Part shown: piece after piece, positions 32,248 to 40,501 of the stretch | Layout: each line of letters starts with the position of its first letter | How positions within the stretch are numbered: position 1 is the stretch's first letter | DNA from: Variovorax paradoxus | Lineage (GTDB): Bacteria > Pseudomonadota > Gammaproteobacteria > Burkholderiales > Burkholderiaceae_C | NCBI RefSeq assembly: GCF_030811855.1 | Contig: NZ_JAUSRN010000001.1 | Span: 372,001 to 436,000 of the forward strand | Reading direction: 5' to 3' | DNA: 64,000 nt | Position numbers and translations under genes: made by a program | The notes under the pieces: generated by a model | Told to the model about the DNA's origin: nothing | Databases searched by the model: none | What the model saw: only the letters and a program-made list of their open reading frames with translations

Positions 32248-33456
32248 GTGACCACGTCCCGCATTGCCGCCCGCGTGCGGCGCATCAAGCCCTCGCCCAG
32301 CACATCGGCCGCCGACCGGGCCAACGAGCTGCGCCGCCAGGGCAAGTCGATTGTGAACCTGGTCGTGGGCGAGCCCGACTTCGACACGCCGCCCCACGTC
32401 CGGCAGGCCGCGGCCGCTGCCATCGAGCAAGGCGCGACGCGCTACACGCTCATGGCCGGCACGGTGGAACTGCGGCAGGCCATCGTCGCCAAACTCGAAC
32501 GTGAGAACGGCCTGCGCTATGCGATGAACGAGATCATCGCCACGAGCGGCGCCAAGAGCGCGATCTACAACGCCTTTGCGATCACGCTGGAGCCGGGTGA
32601 CGAGGTGATCATTCCCGCGCCCTACTGGGTGTCGTACCCCGACATGGTCCTGGCCTGCGAAGGCACGCCGGTCAGCGTGGCCTGCCCCGAAGCCAACGGC
32701 TTCAAGCTGACGCCCGCGCAGCTGGAGGCCGCGATCACGCCGCGCACGCGCTGGCTGCTGATCAACTCGCCCAGCAATCCGACCGGTGCCAGCTACACGG
32801 CTGAGGAATACCGCGCGCTCGCCGAGGTGCTGCAGCGCCATCCGCAGGTGATGGTGATGACCGACGACATCTACGAGCACATCCGCTTCGACGGCGAGGC
32901 GACGCCGCATCTGCTTGCGGTGGCGCCCGCGCTGCGCGAGCGCACGCTGGTGGTCAACGGCGTCTCGAAAACCTACGCAATGACGGGCTGGCGCATCGGC
33001 TATGCGGCCGGCCCGGCCGACCTGGTCAAGGCAATGGACACGCTGCTGTCGCAGTCCACCGGCAACTGCTGCTCGGTGAGCCAGGCGGCCGCCGCGGCCG
33101 CCTTGAACGGCGACCAGGGCTTCGTGGCCGAGAGCGTGGCCGTTTACAAGCAGCGCCGCGACCGCACGCTGGCGCTCATCAACGACATTCCCGGTCTGCG
33201 CTGCATTCCGCCGCCCGGCGCCTTCTACCTCTACATCCACTGCGGCGGCCTGATCGGCAAGACCACGCCGCAAGGCAAGCGGCTGGAAGAAGACGGCGAC
33301 GTGGTGATGTACCTGCTCGAAAGCGAAGGCGTCGCCCTGGTCGCGGGCACCGCCTATGGACTGTCGCCCTACTTTCGTCTCTCGATCGCCACCGGCATCG
33401 AGACGCTCGAAGAAGGCTGCGCGCGCATCGCGCGGGCCGTGGCCGCCCTGCGCTGA
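32248..33456 (+). CDS. Class I pyridoxal-phosphate aminotransferase (aspartate aminotransferase-like)
   Basis: A 402-residue fold-type I aminotransferase. The PLP lysine is in NGVSKTYAMTGWRIGY; NSPSNPTGASYT and TDDIYEHIRFDG are the usual PLP-contact motifs, and FRLSIATG holds the carboxylate-binding Arg. It resembles the bacterial Asp/aromatic aminotransferases of the I-gamma group. The start is GTG 32248, with CAGGAAG upstream; the overlapping ATG at 32246 stops at once. Divergent from the Nac-like regulator and followed 27 bp later by an RraA-type gene, it probably removes the amino group from a product of the same catabolic route. Confidence 0.88.
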   Translation: MTTSRIAARVRRIKPSPSTSAADRANELRRQGKSIVNLVVGEPDFDTPPHVRQAAAAAIEQGATRYTLMAGTVELRQAIVAKLERENGLRYAMNEIIATSGAKSAIYNAFAITLEPGDEVIIPAPYWVSYPDMVLACEGTPVSVACPEANGFKLTPAQLEAAITPRTRWLLINSPSNPTGASYTAEEYRALAEVLQRHPQVMVMTDDIYEHIRFDGEATPHLLAVAPALRERTLVVNGVSKTYAMTGWRIGYAAGPADLVKAMDTLLSQSTGNCCSVSQAAAAAALNGDQGFVAESVAVYKQRRDRTLALINDIPGLRCIPPPGAFYLYIHCGGLIGKTTPQGKRLEEDGDVVMYLLESEGVALVAGTAYGLSPYFRLSIATGIETLEEGCARIARAVAALR

Positions 33457-33483
33457 GGCGCTCCTGAGTCATCGAGGAACAAC

Positions 33484-34155
33484 ATGCCCTACAAAGCCAT
33501 CCGCAAGAACCCGTCGGCCGCACCGGTCGCTCCCGACATCCTCGCCGCACTGCGGGAGATCCCCGTGGCCGCGCTGAGCGACAACATGCATCGCAACATC
33601 GGCAGCACCGGCCTGCACCCCTACCACCGCCCGATGGCCAGGACCATGGCGGGCACGGCCGTCACGGCGCGATCGCGCGGGGGCGACAACCTCACGTACC
33701 TTCGCGCCCTCGAGTTCTGCCGGCCCGGCGACGTGCTGGTGATCGATGCCGGCGGCGACCTCAACAATGCGGTGGTGGGCGGCATCCTCTCGTTCTACGC
33801 CGCGCACATCGGCGTCGTGGGCGTGGTGATCGACGGCGCGATCCGCGACGTGGCCGAGGTCCGGGCGCGCGAGTTTCCGGTCTATGCCCGCGGCGTCACC
33901 CATCGCGGCCCCTACAAGGACGGGCCCGGCGAGATCAATGTTCCGGTGTCGGTCGGCGGCATGGTCGTCAATCCCGGCGACATCGTGGTCGGCGACCAGG
34001 ACGGGCTGATGGCTTTCGCGCCGGACGAAGCCGCGTTGCTGATCGAAAAGGCGCGGGCGCACCTGGCGACGGAAGCGGAAACGATCCGGGCGATGAAGGA
34101 AGGCCGCTGGGATCGCGCGTTCATCGATGCGCTCGAGGCGCGCTGCGCCAACTGA
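33484..34155 (+). CDS. RraA-family protein (HMG/CHA aldolase or oxaloacetate decarboxylase-like)
   Basis: A 223-residue RraA-like protein. The fold is shared by 4-hydroxy-4-methyl-2-oxoglutarate (HMG) aldolase, oxaloacetate decarboxylase and the RNase E inhibitor RraA. Residues typical of the enzymes are AALSDNMHRNIGS, GDVLVIDAGGDLNNAVVGG and VVIDGAIRDVAEVR (the divalent-metal RD pair), then NPGDIVVGDQDG. AGGAAC precedes the ATG. It is paired with the aminotransferase, so cleavage or decarboxylation of the resulting 2-oxo acid is the best guess. Confidence 0.82.
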   Translation: MPYKAIRKNPSAAPVAPDILAALREIPVAALSDNMHRNIGSTGLHPYHRPMARTMAGTAVTARSRGGDNLTYLRALEFCRPGDVLVIDAGGDLNNAVVGGILSFYAAHIGVVGVVIDGAIRDVAEVRAREFPVYARGVTHRGPYKDGPGEINVPVSVGGMVVNPGDIVVGDQDGLMAFAPDEAALLIEKARAHLATEAETIRAMKEGRWDRAFIDALEARCAN

Positions 34156-34428
34156 ATCCCGAAAAACATGAACGTCTAGTACCAAGTGTGTACAACTTGC
34201 ACCAGGCCGCGCGCCAAAAGACCGGTCACAGGGGCAAGTTCTCCACCATGGCGGTGGATAAGACGGTGGAAAAGGCTGTGCGCATCGCGACAAACCGTTG
34301 CTACGCTTGGGCTGCGACGCGGCGCCTCTAAAAGCAGCACCGCACGCCGCCGTTATCGAACGGCTGCCGGCATCGACAAATCGCGTTGAAGATCGGGCCG
34401 CAGGCCTTTTTTACTGGCCGGCTCTCTG

Positions 34429-34665
34429 TCAGGTTTGAGGATCGGGATCACTTTCCGGAGGGCCACCCCACTCTTCCCGGGCGACCTCCGTCGGGTTTCG
34501 CGCGCCGTAGCGGGCGTACAGCTCCGCGGCTGCTTCGGCCGTTTGAGTGGCGTCGGCACAACCTTCCGCCAGCCGCGCCCATTCGGCCACAAACGCGCAC
34601 CGCCATTGCTGCTGCGGATATGGATGCGTGCCGAGCACATCGAACGGCGATTTCTTTTGCTCCAT
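34429..34665 (-). CDS. Small hypothetical protein
   Basis: A 78-residue acidic soluble protein, MEQKKSPFDVLGTHPYPQQQ onward, with a central helical AEWARLAEGCADATQTAEAA and a Pro/Asp-rich tail. GAGGAGGAA directly before the ATG is a strong ribosome binding site and supports a real gene. No family recognised. It is flanked by 273 bp with nothing recognisable on the left (34156-34428) and about 140 bp on the right that includes an A/T-rich stretch at 34730-34790 likely to hold its promoter. Confidence 0.65.
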   Translation of the reverse strand: MEQKKSPFDVLGTHPYPQQQWRCAFVAEWARLAEGCADATQTAEAAAELYARYGARNPTEVAREEWGGPPESDPDPQT

Positions 34666-34806
34666 GGTTCCTCCTCGTAGGCAGCCGACTTTGCGGGCCG
34701 GCTTGCCGATGACCAGTAAGACAATGGTAAGGCAACCGCCAGAAATGTGAACTTTTTACATATCGATCCAGATGGATATTGGTATCGATGGTGACGCCCG
34801 GCTGTG

Positions 34807-35760
34807 TTAGGAACCGTTGTGCCGCCAAGCCCCTGGCGGCACCCCGTACTCCCGCTTGAATGCGCGATTGAACGCGGCTTCCGATTCGTAGCCGACCCCT
34901 TCGGCAATACGCGCCAGGTTGCACTGGTCCTTGCGCAGCATGCCGGCGGCCAGGATCATGCGCCAGCGCGTCAGGTACTGCATGGGCGGCACGCCCACCA
35001 GCTCGGCGAAGCGGTCCGCCAGCACGCTGCGCGAGATGTGGGTTTCCTGCGCCAGCGCGTCCACGGTCCAGTTGCGCGCGGGCTCGTTGTGCATCAGCGC
35101 CAGGCAGCGGCTCACGTGCGGATCGCGCAGGCCCGCCAGCCAGCCGGGGTTGTTGGCGGGCATGGATTCGATGTAGCCGCGCAGCACTTCGGCAAACAGC
35201 ACCTCCGCCACCTTGGCGGCGACCATCTCCGAGCCGGGCGTGCGCAAGGCGGCATCGGTCAACACGAAGTTGACAGACTGCTCGATCCACGGGCCGGCCG
35301 GCCTGCTGCGCAGCGGCGTGGTGAACAGGCGCGGAATATTCGCCATGACGGGATTGGGCGCGTCGCCTTCGTAGGCGAACCAGCTGCACACCAGCACGGT
35401 GCGCTCGCCGTTGCCGCCGTAGCGGATGCGTTCCAGTTCGGGCGCGCGGGGATTCACCACATGCGCCACGTCCACGGCCGCCTGGTGCAGGCCGCTGCCC
35501 AGCAGATGCGAGTCGCCATGCGGCACGGCGATCACTTCGCCGGCGTGCACGCGGATCGGTTCCCCACCCTCGACCTGGGCCCAGCATTCGCCCTGCAGCA
35601 CCAGATGGCAAATGGCCAGCCGCTGCGCGCCGGGCCTGAGCAGCTGTGCCATGTCCCGGCCCTTGGGCACCTTGAAGCACCAGGGCGCATGCATGTCCCC
35701 GTTCAGGAACAGGGCGCCTTCCAGGCGAATGCTCCGCAGCACGTCCGACAAGACATCCAT
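34807..35760 (-). CDS. AraC-family transcriptional regulator with cupin domain
   Basis: A 317-residue regulator. The N-terminal ~180 residues form an AraC-type cupin (CHLVLQGECWAQVEGGEPIRV, HAGEVIAVPHGDSHLLG), and the C-terminal ~100 contain two helix-turn-helix motifs (LAQETHISRSVLADRFAELV and RIAEGVGYESEAAFNRAFKR) with GVPPGAWR at the end. The start ATG 35760 follows GAGAGG; a GTG two codons upstream is also possible. It is divergent from the DUF4242 gene at 35894 and may regulate it. Ligand unknown. Confidence 0.88.
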   Translation of the reverse strand: MDVLSDVLRSIRLEGALFLNGDMHAPWCFKVPKGRDMAQLLRPGAQRLAICHLVLQGECWAQVEGGEPIRVHAGEVIAVPHGDSHLLGSGLHQAAVDVAHVVNPRAPELERIRYGGNGERTVLVCSWFAYEGDAPNPVMANIPRLFTTPLRSRPAGPWIEQSVNFVLTDAALRTPGSEMVAAKVAEVLFAEVLRGYIESMPANNPGWLAGLRDPHVSRCLALMHNEPARNWTVDALAQETHISRSVLADRFAELVGVPPMQYLTRWRMILAAGMLRKDQCNLARIAEGVGYESEAAFNRAFKREYGVPPGAWRHNGS

Positions 35761-35893
35761 GGTCACCTCTCAGGCAAGCGGGGACGGAGTTTCGGTCAAC
35801 AAGTCCGGAGTGGCGGGCAATACGAAGGTGCTTCGCGTCGGCACCATGGGTCTTGGTCGCCTTTGACCGATTCTAGACAGACAGGAGTCCGCC

Positions 35894-36166
35894 ATGCCCA
35901 AATTCCTCATCGAACGGCACATCCCCGGCGCCGGCAAGTTCAGCCCGTCGGACCTGAAAGCCATCTCGCAAAAGTCCTGCGGCGTGTTGGGCAGCATGGG
36001 CCCGGAAATACAGTGGGTGCACAGCTACGTGACCGACGACCGGATCTACTGCATCTACCAGGCCACCGACGAGGCGCTGGTGCGCCGGCACGCGGAGCTT
36101 GGCGGTTTTCCGGCGGACCGGATCGACCGGGTGCACACCGTGATCGACCCGGCCACGGCCGAATGA
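35894..36166 (+). CDS. DUF4242 family protein
   Basis: A 90-residue protein of the DUF4242 family, a ferredoxin-like fold found widely in soil bacteria: MPKFLIERHIPGAGKFSP, SYVTDDRIYCIYQATDEALV and GGFPADRIDRVHTVIDP. A good AGGAG precedes the ATG. It stands alone and is divergent from an AraC regulator. Biochemical role unknown. Confidence 0.8.
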   Translation: MPKFLIERHIPGAGKFSPSDLKAISQKSCGVLGSMGPEIQWVHSYVTDDRIYCIYQATDEALVRRHAELGGFPADRIDRVHTVIDPATAE

Positions 36167-36285
36167 TCGGCGCGGCGCGTAGGAGAGCGACGTCAGGCAA
36201 ACGCGGCAAACGCCATGGGGGCGCGCCGCCGATGCGTGCCATGTTGGCGGCGCGGATCCTTCCGCGCTGCCCATGGAGAGTCACG

Positions 36286-36636
36286 ATGGCAGGTGTCCTG
36301 CAGAAAACCGGATTCGGCGGCCGGCCCACCGGGTTGGCCGAGCCCTATGAACCGCGGCCACGTGCGCGAGGACCTTGCCGGGAAACGCTGATCAGCCATG
36401 TTCGGCGAATCGCCGTCCACGTGGACGAGCCGAACCCGGGGCACTTTTTCTGGGTGCTCACGGAAGAATGCGACGATGCGAGCCATTGGATTGAGCTCGA
36501 GTCGGCCGACCTGTCTTACGACACATGGCTCGATGCGCTGTACGCCGGCGTCAGGGCGCTGCAGGGCTACGCGGAGGACCCGCGCATCGGCCCCCGCGCA
36601 CTGGGTGAAAACGAAGATTCGAATCCGGTCGGATAG
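36286..36636 (+). CDS. Hypothetical protein
   Basis: A 116-residue protein of unknown function. The N-terminal 35 residues are basic and probably disordered (RPTGLAEPYEPRPRARGPCR); the rest, HVRRIAVHVDEPNPGHFFWV then LTEECDDASHWIELESADLS and TWLDALYAGVRALQGYA, looks like a small alpha/beta domain. GGAGAG lies six bases before ATG 36286. No close neighbour suggests a role. Confidence 0.6.
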   Translation: MAGVLQKTGFGGRPTGLAEPYEPRPRARGPCRETLISHVRRIAVHVDEPNPGHFFWVLTEECDDASHWIELESADLSYDTWLDALYAGVRALQGYAEDPRIGPRALGENEDSNPVG

Positions 36637-36781
36637 CCGGCCTGTGCTTCGCCGAATGGTTTTCTCACATAAACAAGTGAGTGCGCCATCCGAGCACAAG
36701 CACTAGATTTCACATTCCCAAACAGCCTGCATTTGGGGCGTCTGCCATGCTGGCGCCCGAACACCAACATGCACAGAGCCC

Positions 36782-37021
36782 ATGTGGAAGCCTGACAAAC
36801 CGATCATCGTCGCGGGAAGCGCCTTGCCTCCCGCCGAGGCGTGGTGGCACGAATTCAGGAGCGCGTTCTACGATCGCAGCAAAGGCGCGGTCGACCGCGA
36901 ATGGCTGGACTCCCTGGCCGCGGCGCTCTATCCGCTGAATGTCGATCGCGACCCGCGCCAGGCGGCCGAGGTGGCATTCATCACCCTGGCTTTCGAACTT
37001 CCGCGCGAGCCCCAGAGCTAG
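36782..37021 (+). CDS. Small hypothetical protein
   Basis: A 79-residue protein, MWKPDKPIIVAGSALPPAEA, then WWHEFRSAFYDRSKGAVDRE and WLDSLAAALYPLNVDRDPRQ. No clear ribosome binding site precedes the ATG, but the codon pattern and the tryptophan-rich, ordered composition look like a real gene. Family unknown. Followed by the DUF3422 gene 91 bp later. Confidence 0.5.
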   Translation: MWKPDKPIIVAGSALPPAEAWWHEFRSAFYDRSKGAVDREWLDSLAAALYPLNVDRDPRQAAEVAFITLAFELPREPQS

Positions 37022-37112
37022 GGCTCCCCCGGCCCCGCAGCGGCCGCAGAGGGCCGACCGGGCGCCAAGACCTCCAGGTGCTTGAGGAACAATGCGGTTC
37101 CAGGAGCCCCCA

Positions 37113-38393
37113 ATGAAATTACCGACCGAAGTGGAAGGCCGCCAGCAACTGGCCGACGAGATCCACGCGCGCCCGTTCGAGCCCCTCTCCACGCCGGGTG
37201 CGGCGCTGGCCATTGCCACGCTGCGCGAAGGCTCGGACGACGACACGCTTTGCATCGCGCATCTGGCGCGGCTGGGCGGCGAGGCATCCGGAGCGGGCAC
37301 CGCCACGCAGTGCCAGGTGCGCTGCGGCGCGCTGCGCGTGCGCTGGGAGCGCCACACGGAGTTCCACACATTCACCGTGTTCACCGATCTTGGCGAACTC
37401 ACCATGGACCAGGCTTTCGACACCGGCTGGCTCGATGCCCTGCCGCACGATTGGCTGGCTTCGCTGCCCGGCCGCATGATCTCCGCGACACAGCTGGCCG
37501 TGCTCCCCTGCCCCGGCGATCCGCCCCATGCGCGACTGGTGGCGCCGCTTTTCGGCAGCGATCTGCTGGTGGGCAACCGGGTCGCCGAAGGCGCGGCCAC
37601 CGTGGTGTCGGACCTTCGCACGAACGAAGGCGTGACGCGCTTCCTGGTGTTCGACCACGCCATGAACCGGCGGCGCGCGGGCCGCACCGTCCAGCGCCTC
37701 ATCGAAGTCGACACCTACCGCATGATGGCCCTGCTCAGCCTGCCCCTGGCCTCGCGCCGCATGGGGCAGATCGCGGCCGAAGAAACCCAGCTGTCGTCGC
37801 TGATGGCCCGTTTCCACGATGCGACGGACGGCGACGAAGTCCTGCTGCACGAGCTCGTCACGCTGGCCGCGCAGGTCGAGCATGCAATGGCCGAGAACAG
37901 TGCGCGCTTTGCGGCCACCCGCGCCTACAGCGGCATCGTGAAGCAGCGGCTGGTCGATCTGCGCGAGATGCTGGTGCCGGGCCTGCAGCCGCTGTCGGAG
38001 TTTCTGGAGCGCCGGTTCCGTCCGGCCATGGACAGCTGCGCCGCCACGGCGGCCCGGCAGACGCAATTGTCCGAGCGGATCGCCCGGGCCGCGCAGTTGC
38101 TGCAGACGCGCTCGGAAGTCGAGCGCGAACGGCAGAACCAGGCGCTGCTCAGCTCGCTCGACCGGCGCCAGGGCCTCCAGTTGCGGCTGCAGGAGACGGT
38201 CGAGGGCCTGTCGGTGATCGCCATGACCTATTACGGCGTCGGCCTCAGCAACTACCTGCTGAAGCCGCTGGCCAAAGCCATGGGCTGGCACGAAACCGCG
38301 GTGACGCTGGTCGCCGTGCCGGTGATCGCACTGCTGGTGCTGCTCAACGTCCGGCGGCTGCGGCGGCATCTGCACCAGTCGGCGGACAGCTAA
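37113..38393 (+). CDS. DUF3422 family membrane-anchored protein
   Basis: A 426-residue member of the DUF3422 family common in proteobacteria. The N-terminal half carries LADEIHARPFEPL, the family opening, and ERHTEFHTFTVF; a long alpha-helical middle (residues ~200-340) is followed by a C-terminal pair of hydrophobic segments (LSVIAMTYYGVGLSNYLLKP and VTLVAVPVIALLVLLNV) that should anchor it in the inner membrane. The start ATG 37113 is preceded by CCAGGAG; ATG 37092 with GAGG would add seven residues. Function unknown; the topology resembles CorA-like helical bundles, but no CorA motif is present. Confidence 0.82.
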   Translation: MKLPTEVEGRQQLADEIHARPFEPLSTPGAALAIATLREGSDDDTLCIAHLARLGGEASGAGTATQCQVRCGALRVRWERHTEFHTFTVFTDLGELTMDQAFDTGWLDALPHDWLASLPGRMISATQLAVLPCPGDPPHARLVAPLFGSDLLVGNRVAEGAATVVSDLRTNEGVTRFLVFDHAMNRRRAGRTVQRLIEVDTYRMMALLSLPLASRRMGQIAAEETQLSSLMARFHDATDGDEVLLHELVTLAAQVEHAMAENSARFAATRAYSGIVKQRLVDLREMLVPGLQPLSEFLERRFRPAMDSCAATAARQTQLSERIARAAQLLQTRSEVERERQNQALLSSLDRRQGLQLRLQETVEGLSVIAMTYYGVGLSNYLLKPLAKAMGWHETAVTLVAVPVIALLVLLNVRRLRRHLHQSADS

Positions 38394-38403
38394 GCAGCAG
38401 TTC

Positions 38404-38431
38404 TTCAATCGCCTGGTTTCAATCGCCTGGT
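38404..38431. repeat. 14-bp tandem duplication across the TerC-family stop codon
   Basis: TTCAATCGCCTGGT occurs twice head to tail (38404-38417 and 38418-38431). The second copy contains the last codons and the stop of the TerC-family gene; the first lies in the 25-bp gap to the convergent DUF3422 stop. Confidence 0.8.
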
Positions 38432-39168
38432 ATATGCGGCGGGTGCAGTTTCACCGCCTTGGCCGCTTTCTTGCGCATCCGGATATTCAGCATTTCCACG
38501 GCCACGGAAAAGGCCATCGCAAAGTACACGTAACCCTTGGGCACGTGGTGATCGAAGCCCTCCGCGACAAGCACGACACCCACGACCACCAGGAAGGCCA
38601 GCGCCAGCATCTTGATGGTGGGATGGTTCGAGACGAAGCGCCCGATGGGGCCGGCGAACAGCATCATCAGCAGCACGGAGGCAATCACCGCAGCGATCAT
38701 GATGCGCACGTCGTCCACCATCCCGACCGCGGTGATGATCGAGTCCAGCGAGAACACCATATCGACCAGCACGATCTGGAGCATCACGGAGGTGAGGGTC
38801 GCCTTGGCTGCGCTGGATTTCTGCTCGTGCTCTCCCTCCAGCGATTGGTGAACCTCGGTCGTGCTCTTCCAGATGAGGAACAGGCCGCCCAGGATCAGGA
38901 CCAGGTCTCGCCCCGATATTTCTTGATTGAACACCGAGAAAAGCGGAGCGACCAGGCCAACGATCCAGGCCAGAATCAGCAACAGGCCGATCCGCATGAA
39001 CATGGCCAAGACCAGGCCCACACGTCGCGCGAACTCGCGATTGGCGGGGGGCAATTTGTCGACCAGGATGGCGATGAAGATGATGTTGTCGATGCCAAGG
39101 ACCAGCTCGAGTGCCGTCAAGGTAGCGAAGGCGATCCAGACCTGAGGGTCCGTCAAGAGTTCGAGCAT
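38419..39168 (-). CDS. TerC-family integral membrane protein
   Basis: A 249-residue TerC-family protein with about seven hydrophobic segments. The family motifs ALELVLGIDNIIFIAILVDK near the N-terminus and LVDMVFSLDSIITAVGMV in the middle carry the conserved Asp residues thought to coordinate metal. TerC relatives (Alx, YgbE/YceF type) export Mn2+ or act in metal and pH stress. No tellurite genes are nearby, so general metal homeostasis is more likely. A 14-bp tandem repeat spans its stop. Confidence 0.88.
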   Translation of the reverse strand: MLELLTDPQVWIAFATLTALELVLGIDNIIFIAILVDKLPPANREFARRVGLVLAMFMRIGLLLILAWIVGLVAPLFSVFNQEISGRDLVLILGGLFLIWKSTTEVHQSLEGEHEQKSSAAKATLTSVMLQIVLVDMVFSLDSIITAVGMVDDVRIMIAAVIASVLLMMLFAGPIGRFVSNHPTIKMLALAFLVVVGVVLVAEGFDHHVPKGYVYFAMAFSVAVEMLNIRMRKKAAKAVKLHPPHIPGD

Positions 39169-39200
39169 TGAGGTCCTATCTATTCAGCGGCGTCGGACGT

Positions 39201-39701
39201 TTATTTTGCCGCAACGCTCTCGGGCATGGCCGACGAGTGATGGTGCGCAATCAGCCATTGGCCATTGAGCCATTCGTATACATAGGTATAGCGGGCGTGC
39301 ACCGTCTTGCCGTCCTTGAACTTGAAGGTGTAGGTGCCGACGTCCTGTGCGACGTTGCAGCCGACCCTGATCGTGCGCGTGTCGATCTTTCCTTGCGGCG
39401 CGTCCTTGAGAAACTTGACGAAGTAGTCGCGGATCTGGGGCGGCGTGGTGCGAGGCTGGTTCGAAACCGTTGCCAGCAGCACGCCGTCGGGGGCATAGTT
39501 GGCGACCACCTTGTCCGGGTCCAGCGTGGCCAAGGAGGCATTCCATCGATCGAACAGCGCTGCGATCTGGCGTTCCTCGGCGGGAGCACAAGTCGATGGC
39601 GAGGCGGTGGTCTGCGCAAACACGGAAGTCGACATGCAGAGCACCAGCACTGCGGACGCGGAAAGAAGCTTGGGAAAACGCGAGGTCATCAAGGAGTCCA
39701 T
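39201..39701 (-). CDS. Secreted NTF2-like protein (SgcJ/EcaC, DUF4440 type)
   Basis: A 166-residue exported NTF2-fold protein. A signal peptide ends near STSVFAQT; the mature part shows CAPAEERQIAALFDRWNASL, LDPDKVVANYAPDGVLLATV and YTYVYEWLNGQWLIAHHHSS, typical of SgcJ/EcaC-type proteins. Start is ATG 39701 or 39689 (MTSRFPK), neither with a strong ribosome site. It lies 110 bp downstream of the promoter side of the response regulator region, on the same strand as the TerC gene. A role as ligand-binding or assembly protein is possible; unknown. Confidence 0.8.
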   Translation of the reverse strand: MDSLMTSRFPKLLSASAVLVLCMSTSVFAQTTASPSTCAPAEERQIAALFDRWNASLATLDPDKVVANYAPDGVLLATVSNQPRTTPPQIRDYFVKFLKDAPQGKIDTRTIRVGCNVAQDVGTYTFKFKDGKTVHARYTYVYEWLNGQWLIAHHHSSAMPESVAAK

Positions 39702-39811
39702 TCATGCAAGTGGTTGAATACAGGACTCATTGTTCGAGGGCCGTATGAACGTCCATCGCCGCTGCGATGAACCCGCCCTGAGCAGAAGATGAACGCCGGA
39801 TGAACAGCAGC

Positions 39812-40501
39812 CTAGCTCGCGGCCTCGCTGAGCCGATAGCCCAGGCCGCGCACGGTCTGCAGCAGTTGCACCGTGTGCTCGCTGTCGATCTTCATGCGAA
39901 GACGCCGCACGTAGACATCCACGATGTTGGTGAGCGGATCTTCGTGCGTGCCCCAGACATTGGCCAGGATGCGTTCGCGGCTGTACACCCGTCCGGGTGC
40001 GCTCATGAGCAACTCGAGGAAAGCCAGTTCCTTGGCGGTGAGCGCGATCGGCTGTCCCGCGCGTTCGACCCGCATGCGTTCGCGGTCCAGCAAAAGGTCC
40101 GCCACCCGCAACGTCGTGACCTGCGGCCTGAGGTCCCTACCGCGGCGCAGCAGTGCCTCGATGCGCGCGAGCAGCTCCTCGAAGTCGAAGGGTTTGGTCA
40201 GATAGTCATCGGCGCCGAGCCGCAGCCCATTCACCTTGTCTTCGGTCGTGCTCATTGCGGTCAGCATCAGCACCGGTGTTTGCCCGCCCTCGGCGCGAAA
40301 GGTCTGGCACAGCTCCAGACCGTTGATGCCCGGCAGCATCAGGTCCAGGATCAGGAGCGCGAGTTCTCCCCGGCGCGCCAGTTCCAGTCCGTCCGGACCG
40401 GTTCGGGCATGCTGCACCGCGAAGCCTTCCGCCTTCAGCCCGCGCACCAGGAAATCCGCGACACGGGGGTCGTCTTCGACAATCAGGATGCTTCTGTTCA
40501 T
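39812..40501 (-). CDS. OmpR/CusR-type response regulator
   Basis: A 229-residue two-component response regulator. The receiver domain has the acidic pocket VEDD, phospho-acceptor Asp53 in LILDLMLPG and Lys in YLTKPFDFEEL; the C-terminal winged helix is OmpR-type (LTAKELAFLELLMSAPGRVY, VDVYVRRLRMKID). Its style resembles CusR/CopR regulators. It overlaps the histidine kinase gene by 4 bp and is encoded downstream of it. Target genes are not evident. Confidence 0.92.
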   Translation of the reverse strand: MNRSILIVEDDPRVADFLVRGLKAEGFAVQHARTGPDGLELARRGELALLILDLMLPGINGLELCQTFRAEGGQTPVLMLTAMSTTEDKVNGLRLGADDYLTKPFDFEELLARIEALLRRGRDLRPQVTTLRVADLLLDRERMRVERAGQPIALTAKELAFLELLMSAPGRVYSRERILANVWGTHEDPLTNIVDVYVRRLRMKIDSEHTVQLLQTVRGLGYRLSEAAS

